This document shows positions 16,055 to 26,840 of a stretch of DNA of 64,000 bases, one piece after another; the first letter of the stretch is position 1; every line of letters starts with the position of its first letter. The notes beneath the pieces were generated by a model. It saw only the letters and a list, made by a program, of their open reading frames with translations. It did not search any database and was not told the origin of the DNA. Position numbers and translations under genes: made by a program. Source of the DNA: Prevotella aff. ruminicola Tc2-24 (GTDB taxonomy: Bacteria; Bacteroidota; Bacteroidia; Bacteroidales; Bacteroidaceae); the NCBI RefSeq assembly GCF_900110895.1, contig NZ_FOIQ01000004.1, positions 62,001 through 126,000 on the forward strand, given 5' to 3'.

Positions 16055-18123
16055 TTAAAAAGGCATTTTATATTAGTGCATTGTTTTTACACATATGTAC
16101 ATGTCTAAATGCCCAAGAGGTAAGAGCAGACACGGACTCCATCGCTCGTGAACAATATCTGCAAGAGGTCGTTGTCCATGCAAGTTACCTTTCTGTGAAG
16201 GACAATCATATCGTTGGCGTGCCTACGCAACAACAGCGTAGGCATGCCCATACGGGATATGACCTGTTACGTCATATGATGCTACCTGGGGTAACCGTCA
16301 TCAGAAAAGAGGGAAGGGTAAGCACCCCTGCTGGTGATGCCACCCTTTATATCAATGGCCGGGAGGTGAGCCCACGAGAGGTGGAATCATTGCGTCCCAA
16401 GGATATAGCCCGTATTGAGTATTATGATATGCCGACAGGTAAGTTCGCCAAAGATGCCGCCTCTATCAACTATATCTTGAAAGACTATCATGATGGAGGT
16501 TATACGCAGCTGGATGCCAGACAAGGGCTGGGCTTCTTGTTGGGCGATTATAACGGGATCTCTAAGTATTCTTTTAAAGACTACAACCTGAACCTCTGGG
16601 CTGGATATAATATCAAAAGTCCTAAAAACGAGGCAGAGGAAAAGGAAACGTATTCCTTCCCGGATTATGTTGTCAACAAAGAGAGCCGCTATCAGGATGG
16701 GGGAGACCGTACGATCAACAAATACGGCATCGCCAGCATCAGTCAGTCAACAAAAGAACGTACATGGATGTTGCGTGGTGGTATAGAGAGCAGCTCGTCT
16801 TCCGATTTTGTCGACCAAGGTCGTATTACCTATTCGGATGGACTTCTTTCTTCCGTTCGTTTTGCGCAGAAGGATCTCTTTCGCAGCGTGAAGCCAACCT
16901 TGTCTGTGTATTACCAGCGAACGATGTCTCCTAAAAGGAACTTTGAAGTCATGCTTGATAGTTACTACTCGCGCAACAAGTATGATAGAAGCTATACAGA
17001 ACAAGATGCCAGTTACCCATACCACTCGAAGGAAGATTATTACTATGTGAAACTGAATGCCAACTACACGACCATGCTTCCGCATAAGGCACAGCTTACA
17101 TTCAGTCTCCATGAATATATACATATCAGTCAGTTGTCAAACGATGTGAACGAAAGTGGCAAGCAGAAACTCCATTCCTCAGAGACCATTCTGTTTGCTA
17201 ATTATGGGAAACGCTTCGGAACTCAGTTCATGCTCAATGCCAATCCGGGGGTGTCCTATCTTGTTTATCAGTTGCAGGGGTATGATGCCATCAAGCATGT
17301 TACCCCAAGGATCAACCTTTCGGCCGCCTACCTGATTGACAAATCTCAAAGACTACAGTTACGTTTTGCTTTGGGCAACACCCATCCTTCATTGAATACA
17401 GTTAATCATACGAGTCAACAGATAGACCGCTTTATGATTCGTCGGGGAAATGTGGATATGGATAACTCCGTTATCCTGCAACCTATGTTGACTTATATGT
17501 ACAATCACAAGAAGGTGACCGTCGGTCTGACGGGTTCCTATATGTATCTTAACCATGCGATAGTTAATGATTATCTGACGGAAGGAAACAGGATGATCAA
17601 TACTTACTCAAGTGATGCCCGTTATCGTACTACAGCTTTCAGTCTGTCCACCACCTATAAGCCGACATCCTCTTTTAATCTGCGCGTCAATGGCGACTAC
17701 CAATATACGTCTATAAGTGGACCTGCCAATATACATCAGAACACGTTGAAGATGGGGCTGTTGGCAAACTGGTATGTGAAGGATTTCTTATTCTCGATGT
17801 CATGCAACACCCCCTATAAGGAGATCCTGAATAATCAGATATACGTCCACGTCCCCTGGGAATATGATATGGGCGTGGAGTGGTCGCATAAGAACATGGC
17901 TGTCGAGGTCGTCGCCAATCATATATTCCTACGGAACAGCAAAACTGTCAGGAGAATCGATACAGACATTTATGATTACCAGTCCTCTCTTATCAGTGGT
18001 CTGCAAAAACAGTATCTGACAGCGAAGGTGATCCTGACGATTGATTATGGCAAGAAAGTGAACAAGTCGCCTAAGTACAACCTGAACTCAAGTGAGAGTG
18101 CTATCATGAGAGGTAAGATCTGA
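16051..18123 (+). CDS. TonB-dependent receptor-like outer membrane beta-barrel protein
   Basis: 690 residues from the ATG that overlaps the maturase stop (an upstream in-frame Met at 15988 is rejected). A signal peptide (MIKKAFYISALFLHICTCLNA) is followed by a TonB-box-like LQEVVVHAS. A plug domain follows (about 45-145; TLYINGREVSP, IARIEYYDMPTGKF), then a large barrel of the type seen in Bacteroidota outer membrane beta-barrel proteins. There is no carboxypeptidase-like N-terminal domain. Translational coupling to the maturase ties it to the peptide system. It might take up, display or release the mature peptide, or act as the cognate receptor; the direction of transport is unknown. Confidence 0.85.
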   Translation: MIKKAFYISALFLHICTCLNAQEVRADTDSIAREQYLQEVVVHASYLSVKDNHIVGVPTQQQRRHAHTGYDLLRHMMLPGVTVIRKEGRVSTPAGDATLYINGREVSPREVESLRPKDIARIEYYDMPTGKFAKDAASINYILKDYHDGGYTQLDARQGLGFLLGDYNGISKYSFKDYNLNLWAGYNIKSPKNEAEEKETYSFPDYVVNKESRYQDGGDRTINKYGIASISQSTKERTWMLRGGIESSSSSDFVDQGRITYSDGLLSSVRFAQKDLFRSVKPTLSVYYQRTMSPKRNFEVMLDSYYSRNKYDRSYTEQDASYPYHSKEDYYYVKLNANYTTMLPHKAQLTFSLHEYIHISQLSNDVNESGKQKLHSSETILFANYGKRFGTQFMLNANPGVSYLVYQLQGYDAIKHVTPRINLSAAYLIDKSQRLQLRFALGNTHPSLNTVNHTSQQIDRFMIRRGNVDMDNSVILQPMLTYMYNHKKVTVGLTGSYMYLNHAIVNDYLTEGNRMINTYSSDARYRTTAFSLSTTYKPTSSFNLRVNGDYQYTSISGPANIHQNTLKMGLLANWYVKDFLFSMSCNTPYKEILNNQIYVHVPWEYDMGVEWSHKNMAVEVVANHIFLRNSKTVRRIDTDIYDYQSSLISGLQKQYLTAKVILTIDYGKKVNKSPKYNLNSSESAIMRGKI

Positions 18124-18134
18124 AGGCGGCCCGA

Positions 18135-18983
18135 CTAAGCGAGACGGATGCCATTCCCATCCTCTTCAATCGTGATCAGACGACGCTTATACAGGTCGCC
18201 GATGGCCTTCTTGAAGGCTTTCTTAGAAACCTGGAAACGATCGTAAATAAGTTCGGCAGGCGACTTGTCGCCCAGATTGCAATAACCATCGTTCTCATAG
18301 AGGTAGCGCAGCAACACCTCGGCGAAGTCGAGGGCGTGCTGTCTGCCGCTCTGATGAAGGGTCAGGTCGATCTTCCCGTCTTCACGTACATGGTCCACAT
18401 AGGCTTTTAAGCGCATGCCGCTGTGCAGGGGTTGGAAGATCTGGTTCTCATAGATCTGTCCCTGAAAGCGGTTATTGACGATCACCTTGAAGCCGAGGTC
18501 GGTCTTCTGCCATATCAGAATGTCCACCTCCGTACCATGAGTCAGCGCCGGCAGGTCGTTGATGGTTGGTATCTCGAGATACTTGTCGATCTTCGCGGTA
18601 GCCATCAAGCGGTAGCTATCCTCATCCACCTTAATATATACGATATAATGGTTCCCCTGTTCCATCCTTTTCTTCTGTTCACGGAAAGGACAGAAGAGGT
18701 CTTTCATCAGTCCCCAGTTCAGGAAGGCGCCAAACTGATTCACCCAGGCCACCTCAAGACTGGCAAACTGGCCCACCTTGGCATAGGGATGCTCCGTGGT
18801 AGCCACAGGTCGCTCCTCCTGGTCGAGGTAGATGAACACTTCGATATCGTCGCCGATATGCATGTTCTTGGTCACATAACGCTGGGGAAGCAGGATCTCA
18901 CCTTCTTCTCCACCGTCGAGATAAAGTCCGAAGTCTACCGACTTGACTATTCTGAGGGTGTTGTAGTCTCCGAGTCTGAGCAT
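18135..18983 (-). CDS. cvfB: CvfB family S1-like RNA-binding protein
   Basis: 282 residues starting [19 protein letters not shown], the standard CvfB opening. Three S1-like beta-barrel segments (about 1-65, 68-140, 145-215) are followed by a winged-helix domain (about 220-282; [19 protein letters not shown]). Family members bind RNA and affect virulence gene expression in other bacteria; the role here is unknown. The gene overlaps the 3' end of lolD by 37 bp, so it is the last gene of a three-gene operon. Confidence 0.88.
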   Translation of the reverse strand: MLRLGDYNTLRIVKSVDFGLYLDGGEEGEILLPQRYVTKNMHIGDDIEVFIYLDQEERPVATTEHPYAKVGQFASLEVAWVNQFGAFLNWGLMKDLFCPFREQKKRMEQGNHYIVYIKVDEDSYRLMATAKIDKYLEIPTINDLPALTHGTEVDILIWQKTDLGFKVIVNNRFQGQIYENQIFQPLHSGMRLKAYVDHVREDGKIDLTLHQSGRQHALDFAEVLLRYLYENDGYCNLGDKSPAELIYDRFQVSKKAFKKAIGDLYKRRLITIEEDGNGIRLA

Positions 18984-19636
18984 ATGAGTCCGTCTTTTAG
19001 GTGAATGGTACGGTCGGTGATGGCCGCCAGTTGCTCGTCGTGTGTGACGATGACAAAGGTCTGTCCGAACTTGTCGCGAAGGTCAAAGAACAACTGGTGC
19101 AGCTCTTCCTTGTTCTTTGTGTCGAGAGAGCCGGAAGGTTCGTCGGCAAGGATCACGGCCGGGTGGTTGACCAGTGCGCGGGCCACGGCTACGCGCTGCT
19201 TCTCTCCACCCGACAGCTCGTTGGGCTTATGACTGGCACGGTCGGCCAGTCCCATGAACTCGAGCAGTTCCTTTGCCCGTTGTCTCGCCTGTTTATGCGA
19301 CATGCCGGCGATATAAGCCGGGATCATGATGTTCTCGATGGCCGTGAACTCAGGGAGCAACTGATGGAACTGGAACACGAAGCCGAGATGCTGGTTCCGG
19401 AAGTCAGAGAGCTTCTTCGACGAGAGCGAGGTCACGTCGATACCGTCAACCGTCACAGAGCCGGTGTCGGGGCGGTCGAGCGTGCCGATGATCTGAAGCA
19501 GTGTGGTCTTGCCGGCACCACTGGGGCCGACGATGCTCACCACCTCACCTTTGTCGATATGCAGATCGATACCTTTCAGTACTTGTAGCGATCCGAAGCT
19601 TTTGGTGATATTTCTGATGTCAATCATATCTTTCAT
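18947..19636 (-). CDS. lolD: ABC transporter ATP-binding protein, LolD type
   Basis: 229 residues. Walker [11 protein letters not shown] (near 37-46), Q-loop [15 protein letters not shown], signature [15 protein letters not shown], Walker [10 protein letters not shown] and switch His in VTHDE are all present. The pattern [14 protein letters not shown] and the [10 protein letters not shown] region are characteristic of LolD, the ATPase of the lipoprotein-release complex at the inner membrane. No LolC/E-type permease is adjacent; other MacB-like partners cannot be excluded. It overlaps the antiporter stop by 4 bp and cvfB by 37 bp. Confidence 0.85.
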   Translation of the reverse strand: MKDMIDIRNITKSFGSLQVLKGIDLHIDKGEVVSIVGPSGAGKTTLLQIIGTLDRPDTGSVTVDGIDVTSLSSKKLSDFRNQHLGFVFQFHQLLPEFTAIENIMIPAYIAGMSHKQARQRAKELLEFMGLADRASHKPNELSGGEKQRVAVARALVNHPAVILADEPSGSLDTKNKEELHQLFFDLRDKFGQTFVIVTHDEQLAAITDRTIHLKDGLICSDSETTTPSE

Positions 19637-21756
19637 TTCTTTCTATGGATCCAACGTAGGATAGTATCATAGATACTCTTCTCCTCATGGTGCTGCGCCT
19701 CGGTGAAGCTCATACGGTCGTCCTTCGTGTTGCCGAACTGGTCGGGGAAGATGATCATGAGGTTCTTGCCGGAGAAGAACTTCTGCAGCTCATCAGGCAG
19801 ACGCTCCAAGGCCGTCTTATAGGAGATAGTACCCTTTCGGGCGGTCACCACCACGAAGAGATGATCCTTCGCGATGCCGGATGCCAACTGGGGCAGTTCG
19901 TTCCAGTGCCCCATTGGCGTATATTCCGCCCGCACGTTCGGATGCCGGTTGTTGATATACTCTGCAATCAGCGCGAGCGACTCGTTACGACCATGGAACT
20001 GGATGCGGCAGTCTAACTGGCCGGCCAGTCGACTCAGTCGTTCCAGCCACCGGTGGAAACCAGGCTCGAACTCTGCCCGCGAGGGGACGGCCACTTGGAT
20101 ACGTCGGAGCGTGGACATCGGTTGCACGAAACGGGTCAGGACGATCTGTCGGTTCAGACCGTTATACAGACTCTGGATGAACTCACCCCAGAAACGAGGG
20201 TTGATGTCGGTATGGACGTGCATACCCATGATGATCTCCGAGCAGGCGAACTCCCGGAAGGCGTGCTTGATGCCGTTGGCGATGTTGGTGGCAAGACGGA
20301 CCTGTGTCTGCATACCGACATCAGCGGCACTGGCCTGCTGTTGCAGATGCTCCAACAGACGGAGACCCTGAGCCCGGGCCGTACTACTGTTCTGGTCGTC
20401 GTAGACCACGTTGAGTGCCACCAGGTCGCGCTTCAACCGTTGGTTACGCATCAGCGTGGAGAGGTCGAGCAGCTGTGGCGCAATATCCGGGTACTTCACA
20501 CAGAGCAGAATCTTCTCGTCATCGTCCTTCGGGGCTTCCGCTGTCAGGTGACTCTTCTCTTGCAGGATAATCTGTTTGGATGCATGCTCGGTCATCATCG
20601 TACTGATGATGCAGGTGAAGAGTATCATCATCACGACACCGTTCAGCATGTCGTTATTGATCAGGTACTCACCGGGGGCAACCTCCAGACGCATGCCGAC
20701 CATGACCATGGCGATGGCACCTGCCGCATGGGCGGAGGTCAGACCGAACATCATGTTACCGTCGGCTTTCGAGAGTCGTAGTATCAGACTCGACAGGTAG
20801 GCTGCGACAGCCTTGCCGAAGGTACCGAAGAAAACGATGAGGAACACGATCCACGCCATCTCTATACCTGAGAACAGGGTGCGCACATTGATGAGCATGC
20901 CCACACCGATCAGGAAATAGGGAATGAACAGGGCATTACCGATGAACTCGATGCGGTTCATCAGTGGCGACACGTGGGGGATGTATCTGTTCAGGATCAG
21001 TCCGGAGAAGAACGCTCCGAACACCCCTTCGATGCCGATCAGCGAGGTCAGCGACGCACTCAGGAACATCACGCCGAGCACGAAGATATACTGCATGACG
21101 GCATCGCTGTAACGGCGCAGGAAGTAACGTGTCAGTTTAGGAATCAGGACCACGCTGCCCACACAGAACGCTGCGAACTTCAGAAGGAACAGCAGCCAGA
21201 ACTGCCACCCGCTATCTCCGTCGAACGAGCCGGACAAGGCGGCCAGCATGACGAGGGCCATGAACAGCGATATCATGGAAGAGCCGACACTCAGCGTGAC
21301 ACTCGTATGTTTCTGAAGACCGTAGCGGCATATGATAGGGTAGGCAATCAGTGTGTTCGATGCCATGATACATCCCAGAAGAAACGACGCCGACGAAGAG
21401 TAGTCCAGGATGGTCAGTGCCATAATGTATGTCATCACGAAGGGAACGAGGAAGGTGAACAGTCCGAAGAGGACGAAATGCTTTGAACGCTTCCTGACAC
21501 CGTCCGTGTCCATCTCCAGTCCAGCGAGGAACATGATATAATACAGGCCGACACGTCCGAAGAGCTCAAACGAGTTGTCGCGCTCCAGGATGTTCAGACC
21601 GTACTGTCCGATCAGCACACCTGCCAACACCATTCCGATGATGTGTGGGATACGGAGCTTGCTCATGACGATCGGGGCAAGCAGAATGATCAACAGGACT
21701 ACAAAGAAAATCAGTGTAGGGTCGGTTATTGGGAAATATGTCGCTAGTAGGGTCAT
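19633..21756 (-). CDS. Cation/proton antiporter (CPA2, Kef-like) with C-terminal Usp-like domain
   Basis: 707 residues. The N-terminal about 400 residues hold 12-13 hydrophobic segments of the Na+/H+ exchanger superfamily, starting [14 protein letters not shown] and including [15 protein letters not shown] and [15 protein letters not shown] soluble C-terminal half (about 425-700; [30 protein letters not shown]) looks like two universal-stress-type domains that may sense nucleotides. The ion (Na+ or K+) cannot be read from sequence. The -7 box TACCTTTG ends only 8 nt before the ATG, so the mRNA may be nearly leaderless. First gene of the operon with lolD and cvfB. Confidence 0.88.
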   Translation of the reverse strand: MTLLATYFPITDPTLIFFVVLLIILLAPIVMSKLRIPHIIGMVLAGVLIGQYGLNILERDNSFELFGRVGLYYIMFLAGLEMDTDGVRKRSKHFVLFGLFTFLVPFVMTYIMALTILDYSSSASFLLGCIMASNTLIAYPIICRYGLQKHTSVTLSVGSSMISLFMALVMLAALSGSFDGDSGWQFWLLFLLKFAAFCVGSVVLIPKLTRYFLRRYSDAVMQYIFVLGVMFLSASLTSLIGIEGVFGAFFSGLILNRYIPHVSPLMNRIEFIGNALFIPYFLIGVGMLINVRTLFSGIEMAWIVFLIVFFGTFGKAVAAYLSSLILRLSKADGNMMFGLTSAHAAGAIAMVMVGMRLEVAPGEYLINNDMLNGVVMMILFTCIISTMMTEHASKQIILQEKSHLTAEAPKDDDEKILLCVKYPDIAPQLLDLSTLMRNQRLKRDLVALNVVYDDQNSSTARAQGLRLLEHLQQQASAADVGMQTQVRLATNIANGIKHAFREFACSEIIMGMHVHTDINPRFWGEFIQSLYNGLNRQIVLTRFVQPMSTLRRIQVAVPSRAEFEPGFHRWLERLSRLAGQLDCRIQFHGRNESLALIAEYINNRHPNVRAEYTPMGHWNELPQLASGIAKDHLFVVVTARKGTISYKTALERLPDELQKFFSGKNLMIIFPDQFGNTKDDRMSFTEAQHHEEKSIYDTILRWIHRKK

Positions 21757-21810
21757 TCTGTCTGCAAAGGTACGAATAAAAAATAATTAGGAAATAAAAA
21801 AAGAATAAAT

Positions 21811-21928
21811 TCTTTTGTATTGCGCTCGACTTTTCGTAATATTGCCATCAAAGATGGCGAAATTACTCCGTCTCGGCAAAAAAAGAAATGTATTTCTTTT
21901 GTATTGCGCTCGACTTTTCGTAATTTTG
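21811..21928 (+). repeat. Paired-promoter/hairpin element, copy A (upstream of asd)
   Basis: Two promoter-like units, each with TTTG, a 19-nt spacer TATTGCGCTCGACTTTTCG and a TAATnTTG box (boxes at 21837-21844 and 21921-21928), flank a 31-nt hairpin (21836-21866; arms include GCCATC/GATGGC). The same architecture, inverted, is at 34221-34334. The second unit is the likely asd promoter. Confidence 0.85.
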
Positions 21929-21964
21929 CAGCCTAGTAATCAACAAAAGATAGAATTAGGCAAG

Positions 21965-22978
21965 ATGAAAGTAGCAATTGTAGGTGCAAGCGGTGCCGTA
22001 GGACAGGAGTTCCTGCGAATCCTTGATGAGAGAAACTTCCCGATGGATGAGTTGGTATTGTTCGGATCAGAGCGTAGTGCCGGTCGAAAGTACACCTTTA
22101 AGGGAAAGGAGATTGAAGTGAAGTTACTTCAGCATAACGATGATTTCAAGGATGTGGACATCGCGTTCACCAGTGCCGGCGCCGGCACGTCGAAGGAGTT
22201 CGCGGAGACCATCACTAAGTATGGTGCCGTGATGATCGACAATTCCAGTGCTTTCCGTATGGATGATGATGTACCCTTGGTAGTGCCCGAGTGCAATGCC
22301 GAGGATGCCCTGAACCGTCCCCGTGGTATTATCGCCAACCCGAACTGTACGACCATCATGATGGTCGTGGTGCTTCAGCCGTTGGAGCAGATCAGTCATA
22401 TCAAGCGTATCCACGTGGCCTCTTACCAGAGTGCCTCTGGAGCCGGTGCAGCTGCCATGGCAGAGCTGCAGCAGCAGTATAAGGAGATGGTTGAAGAGGG
22501 TGAGGTGAAGACCGTCAAGAAGTTCGCCCATCAGCTCGCCTATAACGTGATTCCTCAGATCGACGTGTTCCAGCCCAATGGTTACACGAAGGAAGAGATG
22601 AAGATGTTCAACGAGACCCGTAAGATCATGCACACCGATGCCAAGTGCTCGGCCATGTGTGTCCGTGTATCGTCGTTGCGTTCTCACTCTGAGTCTGTAT
22701 GGATCGAGACCGAGAAGCCCATCAGCGTCGAGGAGGCTCAGAAGGCCATCGCCGCTGCTCCCGGTTGTACGCTGAAGGACGATCCCACCACCCTCACTTA
22801 TCCGATGCCGCTGGAGACAGCCGGCAAGGACGATATCTACGTCGGTCGTGTGCGTAAGGACCTGAGCGATGACTGTGGTCTTACCTTCTGGCTTTCTGGT
22901 GACCAGATCCGTAAGGGTGCTGCCCTGAATGCCGTGCAGATTGCCGAGTATCTGGTGAAGGTCGGCAATGTGAAATGA
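21965..22978 (+). CDS. asd: Aspartate-semialdehyde dehydrogenase
   Basis: Reduces aspartyl phosphate to aspartate semialdehyde for lysine, methionine, threonine and diaminopimelate. 337 residues starting [20 protein letters not shown], with the NADP-binding GASGAVG. The catalytic cysteine lies in [11 protein letters not shown] (near residue 128), the [10 protein letters not shown] segment follows, and the substrate-binding residues are in [10 protein letters not shown]. The upstream in-frame extension to 21815 runs through the promoter element and is rejected. Its stop overlaps the following lipoprotein gene by 4 bp. Confidence 0.96.
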   Translation: MKVAIVGASGAVGQEFLRILDERNFPMDELVLFGSERSAGRKYTFKGKEIEVKLLQHNDDFKDVDIAFTSAGAGTSKEFAETITKYGAVMIDNSSAFRMDDDVPLVVPECNAEDALNRPRGIIANPNCTTIMMVVVLQPLEQISHIKRIHVASYQSASGAGAAAMAELQQQYKEMVEEGEVKTVKKFAHQLAYNVIPQIDVFQPNGYTKEEMKMFNETRKIMHTDAKCSAMCVRVSSLRSHSESVWIETEKPISVEEAQKAIAAAPGCTLKDDPTTLTYPMPLETAGKDDIYVGRVRKDLSDDCGLTFWLSGDQIRKGAALNAVQIAEYLVKVGNVK

Positions 22979-23412
22979 GACTGAGAGCCGTTTGTTCTCT
23001 GCTCTTCTTTCTCCTGCTACTGTCGTGCAGTGGTGGCGATGATGACGGGCGCCGTCTGGGCGAGGTGATTGTCGGTACCTGGCAGTTAGGGACGAATGAG
23101 GGCGATATGCTTGTCGAAGGCGATCTGACGATGGAGCTCGCCTTCGACAAGTTCGTTTTCCGTGCTGACGGAAGCTATAATGGGATGATGCGTAAGGGCA
23201 CGTTCTTCTCTACAGACGAGACGGGCGACATCATCCTTGAGGGACGATATCAGTGTGACAACCATAACCTGAAGCTGGAGGGCGGCGATGGCTATCAGCT
23301 GGCCCTTACCGCACAGGTGCTGTTGTTCACAGACGATACGATGCAGTTGCAGTTCGTCGGTGATGACGGTCGTCTGACGGTCACGCTGGTACTCCGGAAG
23401 ACCATAGACTGA
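22975..23412 (+). CDS. Small lipoprotein, lipocalin-like
   Basis: 145 residues. A signal peptide with lipobox LLLLSCSGG places the lipidated Cys near position 18, followed by an acidic GGDDDG spacer. The mature domain starts IVGTWQLG and shows alternating beta strands ([27 protein letters not shown]), as in Bacteroidota lipocalin-like lipoproteins. The ligand is unknown. It is coupled to asd by ATGA overlap; a functional link with lysine biosynthesis is not evident. It ends 3 nt from the convergent DUF4249 gene. Confidence 0.75.
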   Translation: MRLRAVCSLLFFLLLLSCSGGDDDGRRLGEVIVGTWQLGTNEGDMLVEGDLTMELAFDKFVFRADGSYNGMMRKGTFFSTDETGDIILEGRYQCDNHNLKLEGGDGYQLALTAQVLLFTDDTMQLQFVGDDGRLTVTLVLRKTID

Positions 23413-23415
23413 TAC

Positions 23416-24210
23416 TTATTCTGCTTCTTCCACGTCTGTGGCATGGTACACACAGTCGTAACTCACCTGACTGTAGGCGGAGAAGTAGCCCAGACAACCG
23501 CCGGTGAAGTTCTGTATAGGATTCGTGCCAGTGTTCTCCATCAGCTGCATGGAGTACAGGTAGTCGTAGGCACGCTGGTCGATGGCCCGTATCTCCAGAT
23601 GAAGACGGTCACCCTCCTGTAGCATATCATCGCCGGTACTTCCTTCCCGGTCGAAGCTGAAGAACTGTTGCAGTTCCTTGTTGGGATCCATATCGTCGCG
23701 GCATACCGACCATCTGTATGCGATGTTGTTCCGGTAGAGATGAATGAAGTACCAGTTCGCCTCGTTGGGGATATCCTGGAAGAGCAGCTCGCTCATCAGA
23801 AACCTCTCTGTCATGATCTTCTTCCAGAGAAAGCGGAACTTATTCAGCTGAGGCTTCTTCTGCATGGTCGATGTGGAGGAGAAGTGCTGGCCGTCGAGGT
23901 CGATGTCTATCCGGTAGGTCACCCCGGGCGTACCTGTGGCGTCGGCCTTGTAGTAGCCGTTCTTTGTGTATCTGAGTGCCGTCGTCGTTCCGTCGCTGCC
24001 GGATATGGTGACGGTAGCCTGACTGATATGACTGCTCGTCGTGTTGTCGTTCATGTCACACGTCTGAGTGATGCGAGCTGTCATCCCTTCATCCGAGACC
24101 GAAGCCTCTACGACGTAGAGCGGATCGACCTGATGATAGTCTATTGCAATCTCTTTCTCACAAGAGCAGAGCAGGCCGATGAGGATGAACAGAAGTGGAA
24201 GATTACGCAT
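23416..24210 (-). CDS. DUF4249 family lipoprotein
   Basis: 264 residues from MRNLPLLFILIGLLCSCEKEIAI, a lipoprotein signal with lipidated Cys at about 17. The mature part begins DYHQVDPLYVVEASV, typical of DUF4249. These beta-rich outer membrane lipoproteins are usually paired with a TonB-dependent receptor, as here: the receptor gene ends 4 nt upstream. The pair probably forms a surface uptake unit of unknown substrate. Open frame further upstream runs through the receptor gene and is not used. Confidence 0.85.
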   Translation of the reverse strand: MRNLPLLFILIGLLCSCEKEIAIDYHQVDPLYVVEASVSDEGMTARITQTCDMNDNTTSSHISQATVTISGSDGTTTALRYTKNGYYKADATGTPGVTYRIDIDLDGQHFSSTSTMQKKPQLNKFRFLWKKIMTERFLMSELLFQDIPNEANWYFIHLYRNNIAYRWSVCRDDMDPNKELQQFFSFDREGSTGDDMLQEGDRLHLEIRAIDQRAYDYLYSMQLMENTGTNPIQNFTGGCLGYFSAYSQVSYDCVYHATDVEEAE

Positions 24211-24214
24211 AGGG

Positions 24215-26272
24215 TCAGAACTTGATATTGAGTGATACAGAAGGGATGATGCCGAAGAGCGAATACTGGACGGCCCGGGTACGGTTGCCGTCCTGACTGT
24301 CCTCGAAGTTGATGAGGTAGGGGTTATACCTGTTGTAGAGGTTGTAGATGCCGAACACCCACTGTTGGGTGCACCACGACCGTTTCTTGGTCCAGATGGC
24401 ACTCACGTCCAGACGATGGTAGTCGGGGGCTCGGTAGCCGTTACGCTCGGCATAGTAGTACACCCAGTTGTCCATGATCTGGTACTTACCACTGGGGGCG
24501 GTGAAGGCCTGTCCGCTGTTGAACACCCAGGCGGCGTTGAACGACCATCGGTCTGAGAGCCTGTACGACGCCACGAGGTTGACGTCGTGCCGACGGTCGT
24601 TGCTCGCGTCGTACCATCTGCCGCCGTTGATGCCGTCGATGCGGGTCTTCGACCACGACAGGGTATAGGCCAGCCATCCCGTCAGTTTCCCGTTGTTCTT
24701 TCGGGCGCACAGCTCCATGCCGTAGCTCTTCCCCTCGCCGGGCAGCACCAGTCGTTCGATCTCGATCTCACTGCCGAACGATTTCCCGTCGCGGTAGTCG
24801 ATCACATGGTCTGTCTTACGGTAGTAGGCCTCCAGTGAGAAGTCGTAGTCTTGTGTCGCAGTCATCGTATAGAGACCGGCACTGACCTGATCGGCCACCT
24901 CGGGCTTCACGATATTACTGCTGATGGTGTAGCGGTCGAAGGGTGTCGACGTGCTCTGGTTGCGCAGGGCGTGGATATGCTGTGAGGTACGGGCATAGCC
25001 CAGTTTGATACTGGTCTGTCCTGTGGCCTGATAGCTGATGCTGGCGCGTGGCTCCAGGGTGGCGTAGGTCTTTACGATCTCGTTCCTACCGTAGTTGTAG
25101 TACCAGTCGATGGTGCCGTCGGGGGCGATGTCGTAATACAGCGAACCGCCGAGGGGAGAGAAGGTCGACAGGCGCAGACCGAGGGAGGCGGAGAGCGCCT
25201 CGGAGATGTGCAGTGTGCCGTTGAGCCATGCGGCGTTCTCCCATGCACGCCGCTCCTCCTTGTCGTGCTTGCTGACGATCACCCACTCGGCCGACTTCAC
25301 GTTGAGCAGCGAACTCTGGATGCCTGCCTTGAGCTGATGCTCGCCCAGTGCGAGGTGGAAGTCTTGTCGGATGCTCCCTTGTCGGATATGTCCTTTGTAG
25401 GTGAGGTTGAACCCTTCGAAGTCCACCCCATTGTCTGTCTGGTAGTCACTATAATATAAGGTGGTCTGTGCGTTGGAGCCTCCGTTGAAATGGTGCAGCC
25501 ACTTCAGACTGGCACTCCTGTTTCCCCAACGGATATCGACCATCTTGTCTATGGCGGTCTTGTCGTAACCGGTGAAGAAGGTCAGGAAGAGTTGGTTGCG
25601 GGCGTTCAACGTCCAGTCGAGCTTTGCGTTGACATCGTAGAAGTACAGGGTGTTGTTCTTATAGTCGTCCGACAACTTCAGGAACATATCCATATAGGTG
25701 CGTCTGGCGGTCACCAGGAACGATGCCTTGTTCTTGACGATCGGACCTTCGACGGTCCCTTTGGCGGAGAGCAGACCGATGGTGGTACTACCATGCCAGC
25801 CGTTCCTGTTGCCTGTTCGTCCCGTGATGTCGAGCACGGCCGACGAGGCACCGCCGTACTGGGCGGGCAGCAGTCCTTTGTAGAGTGTGCCGGCCGCCAG
25901 GGCATCGTCGTTGAAGGCAGAGAAGAGGCCGCCCATATGTCCTACGTTGTAGACGGGGGCATTGTCGAACAGCACCTGGTTCTGTGCCGATGTGCCGCCT
26001 CGTACCTGGAAGCCGCTGGAGGCATCGCTCTCGGCCTTGACACCGGGCAACAGTTGGATGGAGCGCATGATATCGTTCTCGCCAAACAGTTGCGGCGCCG
26101 ATGTCAGGTTCTCCAGTTGCAGCACCTCGGCACCCGTCTGCACGTTCTGTATGCGTTGCCGGGCTGAGTTCGAGGTGATCACCACCTCCTCCAACCGTTC
26201 TGTGCGGATGGAGTCTTCCTCTGCCGAGGATAGCATGAAAAGTGCGGATAATAGTATACCTGCTGAAAACAT
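24215..26272 (-). CDS. TonB-dependent outer membrane receptor
   Basis: 685 residues. A signal peptide (MFSAGILLSALFMLSSAEE) is followed by the TonB box LEEVVITSNSA. The plug domain (about 45-155) has RSIQLLPGVKAE, GFQVRGGTSAQNQVLFDNAPVYN, and the barrel runs to the C-terminus (SVSLNIKF, ending in Phe). The N-terminal carboxypeptidase-regulatory-like domain common in this family is missing. It forms an operon with the DUF4249 lipoprotein. The -7 box TACCTTTG lies only 5 nt before the ATG, suggesting a leaderless or near-leaderless mRNA. The substrate is unknown. Confidence 0.9.
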   Translation of the reverse strand: MFSAGILLSALFMLSSAEEDSIRTERLEEVVITSNSARQRIQNVQTGAEVLQLENLTSAPQLFGENDIMRSIQLLPGVKAESDASSGFQVRGGTSAQNQVLFDNAPVYNVGHMGGLFSAFNDDALAAGTLYKGLLPAQYGGASSAVLDITGRTGNRNGWHGSTTIGLLSAKGTVEGPIVKNKASFLVTARRTYMDMFLKLSDDYKNNTLYFYDVNAKLDWTLNARNQLFLTFFTGYDKTAIDKMVDIRWGNRSASLKWLHHFNGGSNAQTTLYYSDYQTDNGVDFEGFNLTYKGHIRQGSIRQDFHLALGEHQLKAGIQSSLLNVKSAEWVIVSKHDKEERRAWENAAWLNGTLHISEALSASLGLRLSTFSPLGGSLYYDIAPDGTIDWYYNYGRNEIVKTYATLEPRASISYQATGQTSIKLGYARTSQHIHALRNQSTSTPFDRYTISSNIVKPEVADQVSAGLYTMTATQDYDFSLEAYYRKTDHVIDYRDGKSFGSEIEIERLVLPGEGKSYGMELCARKNNGKLTGWLAYTLSWSKTRIDGINGGRWYDASNDRRHDVNLVASYRLSDRWSFNAAWVFNSGQAFTAPSGKYQIMDNWVYYYAERNGYRAPDYHRLDVSAIWTKKRSWCTQQWVFGIYNLYNRYNPYLINFEDSQDGNRTRAVQYSLFGIIPSVSLNIKF

Positions 26273-26372
26273 GTGTGCAAAGGTATGAAAAAAATAGAAA
26301 TAGTTGTCAAGAATAAACGGAAATAAAAAAAATATTGTAAATTTGTCGCGAAATCACAAATGATTGACAACG

Positions 26373-26840
26373 ATGAAGAAGATTATTTTTGCGATCGTGG
26401 CATTTGCCGCCCTGTGCGCTTGTAGTGGGGAGAAGAAAGAACTGTCGTATCGCGGTCTGTCCATGGGACTGCCGTTCCAAACCTTCTGCGACTCTATGCA
26501 GGCTCGTGGTTTTTATGTAGACTCCGCCAAGTCGGACTCTGCGAGTGGTCTGGTCGTGATGGCCAACCCCAGCACGAACTATCGCATTTCGATTGCCCAG
26601 AAGGAGGGACAGCTGGTGGCGTTGCAGGAGAACTACAAGATCTCTACCAACGACAGTACCCGGAAACTCTGGCAGCAGATGCGCGACCAGTTCGAGAAGG
26701 AGTTGGGCAGCTGGCCTAACATGCCGAAGCATGGGGATGATCATAAGGTGGCGAAGTTTGAGACCGACGGTGGTTTCATCACGCTCACCGTGGAGAACAC
26801 CTATAAGCCGACATTTGCTGTCCGCTACGACAGGAAGTAA
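26373..26840 (+). CDS. Small lipoprotein of unknown function
   Basis: 155 residues starting MKKIIFAIVAFAALCACSGEKKEL; lipobox LCAC with lipidated Cys at position 17. The mature part contains YRGLSMGLPFQTFCDSM, then mostly alternating strands, and ends KPTFAVRYDRK. I do not recognise a named family. It is divergent from the TonB receptor operon, with 100 nt between the starts; a TAAATTTG box at 26337 could be its -7 element. Confidence 0.75.
   Translation: MKKIIFAIVAFAALCACSGEKKELSYRGLSMGLPFQTFCDSMQARGFYVDSAKSDSASGLVVMANPSTNYRISIAQKEGQLVALQENYKISTNDSTRKLWQQMRDQFEKELGSWPNMPKHGDDHKVAKFETDGGFITLTVENTYKPTFAVRYDRK

Noticed and set aside
25490..26167. A 225-codon frame antisense to the TonB receptor
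   Set aside because: The receptor has clear domains; the antisense frame has no family pattern. Similar shadows lie opposite the antiporter (20053-20781) and DUF349 (31483-32112).
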